Made by a program: the position numbers and the translations under genes. From contig CP121337.1 in assembly GCA_043554545.1 (NCBI GenBank), positions 2,418,001 through 2,482,000 on the forward strand: a stretch of 64,000 nucleotides of DNA, written 5' to 3'. Under the pieces are notes generated by a model. That model did no database searches, had not been told where the DNA came from, and saw only the letters and a program-made list of their open reading frames with translations. Source of the DNA: UBA7330 sp043554545 (lineage in GTDB: Bacteria > Bacteroidota > Bacteroidia > Cytophagales > Cyclobacteriaceae). Positions 43,476 through 51,368 of this stretch are shown here, one piece after another. Position 1 is the first letter of the stretch, and the number at the start of each line of letters is the position of its first letter.

Positions 43476-44027
43476 TTACTTTTTCTTCGAAGTAGGTTTG
43501 GGAGATAAAATAATTGACATTCGCTTTCCTTCAAGTTTTGGTAGTAATTCTACTTTACCATACTCTTCAAGGGCTTGTGCGAACTTTAGCAACAATATTT
43601 CTCCTCTCTCCTTAAAAACAATTGTTCGACCAACAAAGTGAACAAAGGCCTTAACCTTTGCGCCTTCTTTCAGGAATTTAATCGCATGGTTGAGCTTGAA
43701 ATTAAAATCATGATCATCCGTGTTTGGACCAAATCGAATTTCTTTAATGACCGTTTTCTGGGTCTTCGCTTTGATCTCTTTTTGCTTCTTCTTCTGTTCG
43801 TACTTGAACTTAGAATAATCAATAATCTTGCAAACCGGTGGATCAGCTTTAGGTGATATTTCTACAAGATCTAAACCTTGTTCTCTCGCCAGCTCTAACG
43901 CTTTTTGTATCGCATAAACATCAACTTCTACATTGTCTCCGACCACACGGACCTCTCTAGCCCTGATTAGTTCGTTGATTTTGTAAGGCTCTTCTACGCG
44001 ACCTCTGAAATTTCCTTGTCTTCTAAT
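43476..44027 (-). CDS. infC: translation initiation factor IF-3
   Basis: 183 residues when started at ATT (44027). The ATG/GTG frame begins only at 43946 and would lose the conserved N-terminal segment 'YKINELIRAREVRVVGDN', present in every IF-3. Reading upstream, the first suitable codon behind the stretch AAGGAGGA (44040-44033, spacing 5 nt) is ATT, giving 'RRQGNFRGRVEEPYKINE'. E. coli infC also starts at AUU, which IF-3 discriminates against, giving autoregulation; the same is likely here. C-domain 'IRFGPNTDDHDFNFKL' and 'GRTIVFKERGEILL' are intact. 82 bp after thrS. Confidence 0.95.
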   Translation of the reverse strand: MRRQGNFRGRVEEPYKINELIRAREVRVVGDNVEVDVYAIQKALELAREQGLDLVEISPKADPPVCKIIDYSKFKYEQKKKQKEIKAKTQKTVIKEIRFGPNTDDHDFNFKLNHAIKFLKEGAKVKAFVHFVGRTIVFKERGEILLLKFAQALEEYGKVELLPKLEGKRMSIILSPKPTSKKK

Positions 44028-44032
44028 TGTCT

Positions 44033-44040
44033 TCCTCCTT
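44033..44040 (-). promoter_or_regulatory. strong Shine-Dalgarno for infC
   Basis: AAGGAGGA on the minus strand, 5 nt before the ATT start codon of infC. Strong SD sequences are uncommon in Bacteroidota, so this one both fixes the start and suggests special translational control. Confidence 0.8.
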
Positions 44041-44109
44041 TTTTAATTTGACCATAAAAAATAGAACCGCAAATATCGTGATTATTTCCTGCATTAAAAA
44101 TGCATGAAT

Positions 44110-46053
44110 CTAATTATTTACAAATTTATTGGCTTCTTTTTCAAAGAGCTCAATAAATGCATCCACTTTCATCGCTCCCTGATCCCCAATTCCATGTGAT
44201 CTGACAGAAACTAATCCCTGCTCCGATTCCTTTTCTCCTACTATAAGCATAAAGGGAATCTTTTGCACCTCAGCGTCCCTGATCTTGCGTCCTATCTTTT
44301 CATCACGCTCATCAATCTTCCCTGTGATGTTTTTAAGTTGTAATTTTTCAAATACCTTTTCTGCATATCCGTGAAATTTTTCTGAGATTGGTAATATCGA
44401 GACTTGTTCCGGAGCTAACCATAACGGAAAATTACCTGCGGTACTCTCGATCAAAATCGCCACAAACCTTTCCATAGAGCCAAAAGGAGCCCTATGAATC
44501 ATCACCGGTCGATGCTTTTGATTGTCCGCCCCTACATATTCCAGCTCAAAGCGGTCCGGAAGGGTATAATCAACCTGTATGGTACCCAATTGCCATTTCC
44601 TACCCAGTGCGTCTTTTACCATAAAATCCAGTTTAGGACCATAAAATGCAGCCTCACCCAACTCAACAACTGTCTTTAGCCCCTTTTCACTTGCCACATC
44701 CTGAATGGCTTGTTCGGCAATTTTCCAGTTTTCGTCTGTACCAATGTATTTTTCTGGCTTTTCGGGATCTCTTAAAGAGATCTGAGCTGTGAAATCATGA
44801 AACCCAAGTGCATTAAAAACATATAATACCAGATCAATTACTTTCGCGAATTCTGAACGCACCTGATCAGGTTGACAAAAAATATGTGCATCATCCTGGG
44901 TAAAGCCTCGTACCCTTGTAAGCCCATGAAGCTCGCCACTTTGTTCATAGCGGTAAACGGTCCCGAACTCAGCAAATCTCAAAGGCAAATCCTTATATGA
45001 TCTTGGTTTTGATTTGTAAATCTCACAATGATGAGGGCAATTCATCGGTTTTAACAAGAACTCCTCACCTTCCTCCGGTGTGTGAATGGGCTGAAAAGAG
45101 TCTTGTCCATATTTTGCATAATGCCCGGAGGTAACATATAGTTCTTTACTTCCTATATGTGGAGAAACCACCTGCTCGTACCCAGCTTTTACCTGTGCTT
45201 TTTTGAGGAAATTTTCTAATCGCTCTCTCAAAATTGCGCCTTTCGGTAACCAGAGCGGCAATCCTTTGCCCACTTTATCTGAAAAAGTAAATAACTCAAG
45301 CTCCTTCCCTATCTTTCTATGGTCCCTTTTCTTTGCCTCTTCAAGCAATTCCAGGTATTCTGTTAGTTCCTTTTGCTTGGGAAATGTAATGCCATAGAGA
45401 CGTGTTAATTGCTTTCTGTTTTCGTCACCTCTCCAATAAGCACCAGCTACATTTAATATTTTAACTGCTTTGATAAAACCAGTATTGGGGATATGCGGGC
45501 CTTTGCATAGATCTGTAAAATTTCCTTGCGTATAAAAGGTAATATTGCCATCCTCAAGGTTTTCAAGCAATTCCAATTTATACTCATCTCTCTTTTGCTG
45601 ATAATATTCAACAGCATCCTTTTTGCTTATCTCTTTACGGCTAAATTGATTCTTTTCTCTTGCTAGCTCAATCATTTTATCCTCTATTGCCTTGAAGTTC
45701 TCTGAGTCAAAGTCAATATCTCCGAAATCAATATCATAATAAAACCCATTTTCGATGGGTGGACCAATACCTAACTTAATGCCTGGATACAAAGATTCCA
45801 GAGCCTCAGCCATTAGGTGAGCAGAAGAGTGCCACATGGCCATTTTGCCCTCATCATCATTCCAGGTCAGTAATTTAAGATTGACATCGCTTTCTATAGG
45901 ACGTGTTGAGTCCCATACTTCGCCATTCACTTTTGCGGCTAAAACATTTCGGGCAAGTCCCTCACTTATTGACATAGCTATATCATAAGCGGTACTCCCT
46001 TTTTTAAAATTCTTCACGCTCCCATCCGGAAGGGTGATATTTATTTCACTCAT
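44110..46053 (-). CDS. thrS: threonyl-tRNA synthetase
   Basis: 647 residues from the ATG giving 'MSEINITLPDGSVKNF'; a 30-residue longer frame only reads into the upstream gene. Domains: TGS (1-62), tRNA-editing domain with 'WHSSAHLMAEALE' (HxxxH) and 'CKGPHIPNTG', class II catalytic core with 'LKPMNCPHHCEIY' (zinc Cys), 'LPLRFAEFGTVYRYEQSGELHGLTRVRGF' elements (motif 2), 'HRAPFGSMERF' (motif 3), and the anticodon-binding domain ending 'AFIELFEKEANKFVNN'. It charges tRNA-Thr. The start overlaps the TPR lipoprotein gene by 8 bp. Confidence 0.98.
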   Translation of the reverse strand: MSEINITLPDGSVKNFKKGSTAYDIAMSISEGLARNVLAAKVNGEVWDSTRPIESDVNLKLLTWNDDEGKMAMWHSSAHLMAEALESLYPGIKLGIGPPIENGFYYDIDFGDIDFDSENFKAIEDKMIELAREKNQFSRKEISKKDAVEYYQQKRDEYKLELLENLEDGNITFYTQGNFTDLCKGPHIPNTGFIKAVKILNVAGAYWRGDENRKQLTRLYGITFPKQKELTEYLELLEEAKKRDHRKIGKELELFTFSDKVGKGLPLWLPKGAILRERLENFLKKAQVKAGYEQVVSPHIGSKELYVTSGHYAKYGQDSFQPIHTPEEGEEFLLKPMNCPHHCEIYKSKPRSYKDLPLRFAEFGTVYRYEQSGELHGLTRVRGFTQDDAHIFCQPDQVRSEFAKVIDLVLYVFNALGFHDFTAQISLRDPEKPEKYIGTDENWKIAEQAIQDVASEKGLKTVVELGEAAFYGPKLDFMVKDALGRKWQLGTIQVDYTLPDRFELEYVGADNQKHRPVMIHRAPFGSMERFVAILIESTAGNFPLWLAPEQVSILPISEKFHGYAEKVFEKLQLKNITGKIDERDEKIGRKIRDAEVQKIPFMLIVGEKESEQGLVSVRSHGIGDQGAMKVDAFIELFEKEANKFVNN

Positions 46054-47128
46054 TATCTGATGAAGTCTTGGGTGATAATTCTGGTATTGGTTTCTTCTTT
46101 CTTGACGCCAATTCCCGCAAATATGCGATTTTTCGCGAAACATCTTGGGCTCTATCTTTAGCTAAATAATCTGTCGAGTCATTTTGAACTAAAATTTCAA
46201 AAAGCTTTAGCGAGGCATTCAAGGCGCCGGTTTCTTCATAAATTGAAGCCTTCATGAAAATCGCATTTCTGGAAGAGTCAATCTGAATGAGCTTGTCAAC
46301 ATAAAACATGGTTGAATCCCACCGTTCTTCCCTCCAATACCAATTTGTTAACTGTTCATATGCTTGAGGATTGGATCTGTTATTGAGTATGCTTTTTGCT
46401 TTTCCAGTTTCACCCATCTGGTAGAGACTTTTCGCTAACATAAATTGAGCTTGAAAAGATGTATCAGATTTTGCGGTTTCACTAAGCACAGCTCTTGCTC
46501 TTGCAGGTTGGCCGATATTCAACAATAATAATGCATATTGACTAATCAGATCAGGGTGTTCAGGGTCTTGCTTATACAGTTTACTATAATGATACACACT
46601 CATCAATGTATCACCCAACTTTAAGAATTGTTTAGCCACATATGCTTGATTTTCTGGTGCATCAAAGTCATAGATGTATTCATTTAGCAATTCAATGCTT
46701 CTTTCTCTTTGTGAAAGAGCCATGTGAGCACTGATATTGGATTGCATCATTTCAGGTGTTAATTCATGAATTTTCCCCCAGGTACCAAGCAATTCCATTA
46801 GAGACGCATATTGACCATTTTTCTCATAATAGATTACAAATTTCTCTATGAGTTCCTTATTGAGGCCAAACTGTTTTTGTGCCTGTTCCAGCGTAGAAAG
46901 AGACATGGGAGGCCACTCCAGCTTTTCTAGGTAATAAAGTTTTTGTCTCAATAACTGATCTGTAGGGTCATCCTTATAGGCTTCCTCAACTTCTAAGTAT
47001 GCATTCTTGTAAAAATCAGGCCCACTCTCTAAGCCAGAGATCTCCTGTTTCTCCACTTTTGAGTTACAGCCAAGAATCACCAGAAATAAAAGGAATAATG
47101 GTCGCACTTTAAAGATTGAGTTCAACAT
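46046..47128 (-). CDS. TPR-repeat lipoprotein
   Basis: 360 residues from the second ATG, which yields a lipoprotein signal 'FLVILGCNS' with Cys at ~21; an ATG 27 bp upstream is also in frame. From residue ~95 onward there are about seven tetratricopeptide-like helix pairs ('YVAKQFLKLGDTLMSVYHYSKLYKQDP' elements, 'YALLLLNIGQPARARAVL', 'MLAKSLYQMGETGKAKSIL'). Probably a periplasmic or outer-membrane scaffold. It overlaps the DUF5686 gene by 20 bp and thrS by 8 bp, so it is embedded in the translation operon. Partner unknown. Confidence 0.8.
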   Translation of the reverse strand: MLNSIFKVRPLFLLFLVILGCNSKVEKQEISGLESGPDFYKNAYLEVEEAYKDDPTDQLLRQKLYYLEKLEWPPMSLSTLEQAQKQFGLNKELIEKFVIYYEKNGQYASLMELLGTWGKIHELTPEMMQSNISAHMALSQRERSIELLNEYIYDFDAPENQAYVAKQFLKLGDTLMSVYHYSKLYKQDPEHPDLISQYALLLLNIGQPARARAVLSETAKSDTSFQAQFMLAKSLYQMGETGKAKSILNNRSNPQAYEQLTNWYWREERWDSTMFYVDKLIQIDSSRNAIFMKASIYEETGALNASLKLFEILVQNDSTDYLAKDRAQDVSRKIAYLRELASRKKKPIPELSPKTSSDNE

Positions 47129-49598
47129 TAAATTTAATCGCAAATTTATTGACATTATTTTGATCCAGGTAAGTCAATCTATGGAAAGCCTGAATTGTAA
47201 GAACCCTAAAAATATTTTCAACCCCATAGCCAAGCTCAATATAAGGCTTATTTGTAAACTGACTAAATGGTAATATGGGCAAACCGCTATCATCTGTTGG
47301 ATAAACTACTAAATCAATATTTTTCTGATTAAGTCCACCATACAAAATATTTGCCTCGCCAATCATCCTCCATTTCAACCTTTTGAGTAAGGGAATGGTA
47401 TTCAATATTATACCTTCAAAAGAATGCCTGTATCTCAGCTCAGCAAATTTATCGGAAGTAAACTCAAAGTAATTCATCAAATTGTAGGCAAAATTCACAT
47501 AGAAAGGAGTTTCATTACCAATCGTATTATACAGGAGTGGATAAGGCAAATCACCAAGTATCATTCCCGTAGTCGCTTTTATCTTAGAAATCCCCAGCAA
47601 ACCCATTTTCTGCCTCTTCTCAACCGAGAATCTAAACTTATGATATTCGAATGAACTCTCAAGCACATCTTTGAAACCGTAGGTATATTTAAACTCAAAG
47701 GCAGGCCACCTTACCGTACCCATACTCAAACGATCATTGTCATTGATCACAAAGATTTCATCTTTAGCATAACGGGTGTTTATTGAAACCTCCGAGGTTC
47801 TAAAAATGGAGTCGACAGCCATATCCACTCCTGGATTCTTGAAATATTTAAAATCGAAGAGTGGATTAAATATTTCATGTTTCAATTGAATCTCCTGGCT
47901 AAACCCTGCAGCATGTTGACGGAGATATTTAAGGTTATAGTTATCAATCAGAAATGGATTTATAAGGTTACCGAACCTACTCAAAGTATAAAGAAAGCTA
48001 AAGGGTTCAAAATCTTCACTCAATACCCATACCTGCTCTATTTCACGTGAATGCTCTAACCTTATCTTAGACCAGTGCTTTCTGCTTAGTATATTCTCTA
48101 AATAAAATCGATACTTCCAACGGTCATCATCAAATCCATACCCAAAATGACCACCTAAAACCCAGTTGCTACTGAAATCGATTGACGTTCTTGCTCCAAA
48201 ACCAGGCCTCCACCCTTCTATGTTATTCTTTCCAATAAAAGTAGTGTAAGGTCCAATTTCAATCATTCCCATTTTATGATATCCATTGAAAGCAAATTTA
48301 CTCGCATCCATGCCCAGTTTGATGATCGGAACCTGCTTGAGTGTGTCTATCATTTTAAAAATGGTCACTTCCGATTCCGTCAGAGAATCATGCCTGTGTA
48401 CTTCCCAGTACGATTCATCTCGTTCTACCACAGATGCTTCAAGCATTACCGGATTCAAATAAAACTTATTTTCCTTGGGCTGATTGACGATATGATCACT
48501 TGCAGAGACATAAAATTTGGCCAATATGCTAGGAGTTTTATTGGTCAATTCAATAAGATCCAGGACGACCCGAGTTTTAGAAGGAAGCCACGGACCTGCA
48601 TCTGTTTTAATCAAGTCTTCCTGAATTTTCAACCTTTCAACAAAATTGAGATTGGCAGATCTGGGTACAGTAGCATCAATTCTCTTTAATCCATAATCGG
48701 ATCTGGCAATCCACATACTACCTATAAACGCCAAATCCTGATCTCTCTTAGGCATGAAATCAATCTGGTAACACATCTCCCCTTCTAGGTACAAGCTATC
48801 AATCAAGTCGTATTCATAGTAGATACGCCCTCCATCAGCAATTGGAGACACAAATTCCTTACTTACAATATTTAACCAGTTTTGATAAAAATTGTACTGC
48901 TGAAACGAAGCACCGATGACCTGTGATGTCAAAGTACCATCTGTAATACCTATACCATGAACCTTGGTTTTTAAAATTCTTTCATGTCTAAATGTCGGAT
49001 CCCTTTTGTAGTAAAAACGAGAAATTGCTTCTGAAAGAAATACTGGCATTACAGGTTGTCCATGATCTCCTGCTATCTCCTCAGCACTATCCAGGATTTG
49101 TGTAATCTTCCTCATGAACTTTCGACCCTTTAGCTTGTCATTGATGTTGTCAATGTCAAATTCTATTTTTGTATAGCTTTCGTACTCATAAGCTTCCAGT
49201 GAGCGAGGATCATTATTCTTCTTGTTTTCATTTACTTTTCTGAGTATTTCAAAGGCAGGATTTTCACCTGCATACACAACTACTTCTCCAAGTGTCACAA
49301 GATCCTCCTCTAATTGGACATTGACAACCTGACTAATTCCTGGCTCCAGTGGTTTAGCCCTCTTGATATATCCAATGTAACGCACTTCCAGTGAGTCAAC
49401 AGCTAAATCCGTAGAGATCGTGAAGTTCCCATCAAAATCTGTAGTAGTCCCCGATGTGGTTCCAGTGAAAATGACGTTCGCAAAAGGAATTGGCGTACCT
49501 GTAGTAACTTCAGTTACTTTGCCAGAAACAATTGTTTTTTGTGCTTGACAATTGAGAAAGATTATCAGTCCCAATAAAACAAAAGATATTCGTCTCAA
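47109..49598 (-). CDS. DUF5686 family outer membrane protein with CarboxypepD-regulatory domain
   Basis: 829 residues. Signal peptide 1-19 ('IIFLNCQAQ'), CarboxypepD_reg-like domain (~22-105; 'VSGKVTEVTTGTPIPFANV', 'DSLEVRYIGY'), then the long DUF5686 region with 'YESYTKIEFDIDNI' and 'LSEAISRFYYKRDP', ending in a barrel-like C-terminus with alternating aromatic strands and final 'FAIKFNVELNL'. Members are abundant in Bacteroidota outer membranes; function unknown. First gene of the unit that continues into the TPR lipoprotein and thrS. A TACCTTTG box lies 42 bp upstream. Confidence 0.82.
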   Translation of the reverse strand: MRRISFVLLGLIIFLNCQAQKTIVSGKVTEVTTGTPIPFANVIFTGTTSGTTTDFDGNFTISTDLAVDSLEVRYIGYIKRAKPLEPGISQVVNVQLEEDLVTLGEVVVYAGENPAFEILRKVNENKKNNDPRSLEAYEYESYTKIEFDIDNINDKLKGRKFMRKITQILDSAEEIAGDHGQPVMPVFLSEAISRFYYKRDPTFRHERILKTKVHGIGITDGTLTSQVIGASFQQYNFYQNWLNIVSKEFVSPIADGGRIYYEYDLIDSLYLEGEMCYQIDFMPKRDQDLAFIGSMWIARSDYGLKRIDATVPRSANLNFVERLKIQEDLIKTDAGPWLPSKTRVVLDLIELTNKTPSILAKFYVSASDHIVNQPKENKFYLNPVMLEASVVERDESYWEVHRHDSLTESEVTIFKMIDTLKQVPIIKLGMDASKFAFNGYHKMGMIEIGPYTTFIGKNNIEGWRPGFGARTSIDFSSNWVLGGHFGYGFDDDRWKYRFYLENILSRKHWSKIRLEHSREIEQVWVLSEDFEPFSFLYTLSRFGNLINPFLIDNYNLKYLRQHAAGFSQEIQLKHEIFNPLFDFKYFKNPGVDMAVDSIFRTSEVSINTRYAKDEIFVINDNDRLSMGTVRWPAFEFKYTYGFKDVLESSFEYHKFRFSVEKRQKMGLLGISKIKATTGMILGDLPYPLLYNTIGNETPFYVNFAYNLMNYFEFTSDKFAELRYRHSFEGIILNTIPLLKRLKWRMIGEANILYGGLNQKNIDLVVYPTDDSGLPILPFSQFTNKPYIELGYGVENIFRVLTIQAFHRLTYLDQNNVNKFAIKFNVELNL

Positions 49599-49640
49599 AG
49601 GGAATTATTTGTAAAGTCTACGATCAGTATAATCACATGG

Positions 49641-49648
49641 CAAAGGTA
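49641..49648 (-). promoter_or_regulatory. candidate -7 box TACCTTTG for the DUF5686-thrS-infC operon
   Basis: Exact TAnnTTTG match on the minus strand, 42 bp before the DUF5686 ATG. -33 element not clear. Confidence 0.35.
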
Positions 49649-49744
49649 CGAGTGATCATAAAAGAAATAGCAGATAATAAGAAAACAATATTTTCTATTT
49701 TCAGAACTGATAAAGAATATTCATCGGTGGTTAAATCCGATTAA

Positions 49745-50515
49745 TTATTCATTTTTTAACTGTTTGACTTCATTTTGAAGATTCATTACCATTCCAGCCA
49801 ATTTATCAAGGGATAGCTCTGAGGCAGACTCGGGGTCTGGGAATTCCACGCTGATAAAAGCCTTGGCTTCCCATATCTCCATTAAATCTGCCGGATCCAA
49901 CTCATAAGCTGAATAGGTCTTGTTGTCTGAAACCAGAAAGAGCTTCCCTTTCTCTTCGATGTAGTTAAACACCCTTTTATATACAATTCCTTCTTTATTA
50001 GTCAGTAGTATATATGTCTTTCCATTTTTAATATCCTGAATAGACTCCAAATATTTACCAATAACGATTGAACCAGATGCCAATGGCAACATCGAGTCAC
50101 CAGAAATCTCAAAAGCCCGATAAGTTCCATTTGGAGGTAACATAGGTAAATTAAACCTGGGTAAATCTGCCAGGTATTCCGGATCTGCATAACCATTCAA
50201 ATAGCCTGCCGCTGCCTTTTGAGGAATCAACTCGATGTTTTCCTTGTCTTCCTTATTTACCGTAATAGAAAGAATCTTGATTTTTTCTTTCTGATACTTT
50301 TTGGCATTATCACTTGTTAAGTCTTTGGAAATTAAAGCATCTGAAGTGACATTTAATACTTCCCCAATCTTTTGCAGCGTTTGTAACCTGGGTTCTGCCC
50401 TGCCTTCTTCATAGGCACCAACCAATGATCGCTTAATCCCTACTTCATTGGCAAATTGTTCCTGTGTATACCCTGCCAGTTTTCTTAGATACTTGATGTT
50501 TTCTGAAATACTCAT
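49745..50515 (-). CDS. XRE-S24 LexA/CI-like self-cleaving repressor
   Basis: 256 residues. XRE helix-turn-helix at 1-62 ('LAGYTQEQFANEVGIKRSLV', 'YEEGRAEP'). C-terminal S24 peptidase fold: nucleophile Ser141 in 'ISGDSMLP' and general-base Lys180 in 'VYKRV'. A candidate cleavage site Ala103-Gly104 ('KAAAGYLNG') precedes the Ser by 37-38 residues; in E. coli LexA the Ala84-Gly85/Ser119/Lys156 spacing is nearly the same. It should repress target genes and cleave itself on RecA activation. It lies 13 bp after an unknown 108-aa gene, divergent from the polymerase IV unit, and probably controls both. Confidence 0.9.
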   Translation of the reverse strand: MSISENIKYLRKLAGYTQEQFANEVGIKRSLVGAYEEGRAEPRLQTLQKIGEVLNVTSDALISKDLTSDNAKKYQKEKIKILSITVNKEDKENIELIPQKAAAGYLNGYADPEYLADLPRFNLPMLPPNGTYRAFEISGDSMLPLASGSIVIGKYLESIQDIKNGKTYILLTNKEGIVYKRVFNYIEEKGKLFLVSDNKTYSAYELDPADLMEIWEAKAFISVEFPDPESASELSLDKLAGMVMNLQNEVKQLKNE

Positions 50516-50528
50516 CTTAATGTGTTAA

Positions 50529-50855
50529 TTACTCAAATATGAGAAAATTCATGTCTTCTTGCCCGGACTTTCCAATGGCATATAAATGCAAATTATGAAA
50601 ATCTTTTGTACGATGTATGGTATGCAGCTTCTCTTTGATATTAACGACGACATCCTTTAAGGTCTGCTCTGCATCAACCAGCACATAACCATACAGGTCT
50701 TTTCGCTCTCTCACAATTGCTGAGAATTTTACCTGACATTTTCCGGATTTGAGTCGCTTCGAATTGATTTTCAATTTGTAGTCATCATCAAAAGCTACAT
50801 CAGCATCTACTGTGGTGAGATCCTTTATCCTAAAATTATTAGTAATATTCTGCAT
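50529..50855 (-). CDS. 108-residue protein of unknown function, partner of the S24 repressor
   Basis: 108 residues, soluble, mixed alpha/beta: 'NFRIKDLTTVDADVAFDDDYKL' elements, a basic 'RLKSGKCQVKFSAIVRERKD' stretch and a C-terminal 'LHLYAIGKSGQEDMNFLIFE'. No signal peptide or known motif. First gene of the repressor transcript, with only 13 bp before the XRE-S24 gene. One copy of the TATTAGTAATA palindrome falls within its codons 3-6, so its expression is probably under that repressor. It might be an antirepressor, a damage-response effector or a DNA-binding accessory; none can be supported directly. Confidence 0.65.
   Translation of the reverse strand: MQNITNNFRIKDLTTVDADVAFDDDYKLKINSKRLKSGKCQVKFSAIVRERKDLYGYVLVDAEQTLKDVVVNIKEKLHTIHRTKDFHNLHLYAIGKSGQEDMNFLIFE
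50837..50847. promoter_or_regulatory. palindrome TATTAGTAATA, candidate S24-repressor operator (copy 1)
   Basis: Perfect 11-bp palindrome about a central G/C, identical to the copy 53 bp away (about five helical turns). It lies just inside the 108-aa gene. Confidence 0.45.
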
Positions 50856-50889
50856 ATTCTTCTGTTTTATGTAGTAAATTTGATCATAA

Positions 50890-50900
50890 TATTAGTAATA
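50890..50900. promoter_or_regulatory. palindrome TATTAGTAATA, candidate S24-repressor operator (copy 2)
   Basis: Second identical copy, located between the divergent repressor and four-helix-bundle/dinB transcripts. Related half-sites ATACTAAT (50910-50917) and ATTAGTTAAT (50921-50930) follow directly before the plus-strand ATG. A TAAATTTG -7-like box (50875-50882) lies between the two palindromes. Confidence 0.5.
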
Positions 50901-50931
50901 AGCAAATAAATACTAATTTAATTAGTTAATC

Positions 50932-51330
50932 ATGAAAGAGTACAGTAGACAGGAGATGGTAGACAGAAGGCTACCAAGCAAGTCTTCCCAGGATTTAATT
51001 GTATGGAGGAAAGCTCATCAATTCGTACTAGATGTTTATCAGGTGACACAAGAATTCCCTAAAGAAGAAATACACCATCTGACTAGCCAGATAAGAAGAG
51101 CTGCTATAGCTATTCCAGCTAATATCTCCGAAGGATATAAAAGGTATGGGTTAAAAGATAAAATCAGGTTTTTTAATATATCAGAAGGATCACTTGAAGA
51201 ATGTAGATACTACCTGCTTTTAAGCAGGGATCTCTTCCATTCAGATACAGAGGCACTGGACCAACAAGCAGAGGAAATCGGCATGTTATTAGGCGCTTAC
51301 ATAAAAACAATCAAGAAAATTGTCCCTTAA
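50932..51330 (+). CDS. four-helix-bundle protein (23S rRNA intervening-sequence family)
   Basis: 132 residues. 'DLIVWRKAHQFVLDVYQVTQEFP', 'LTSQIRRAAIAIPANISEGYKR' and 'FFNISEGSLEECRYYLLLSRDL' (given as elements) are the signature of the IVS/four-helix-bundle family, whose members include S23 and the diversity-generating-retroelement accessory Avd. The N-terminal ~18 residues are an extension. It sits between the repressor promoter and dinB, 38 bp upstream of the latter, and so is likely co-expressed with polymerase IV. Family function is unclear; a nucleic-acid-binding role is plausible given its basic helices. Confidence 0.85.
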   Translation: MKEYSRQEMVDRRLPSKSSQDLIVWRKAHQFVLDVYQVTQEFPKEEIHHLTSQIRRAAIAIPANISEGYKRYGLKDKIRFFNISEGSLEECRYYLLLSRDLFHSDTEALDQQAEEIGMLLGAYIKTIKKIVP

Positions 51331-51368
51331 CTGCACCTCCTGTCTTCTGATTTCCAACTGCTAAAAAA

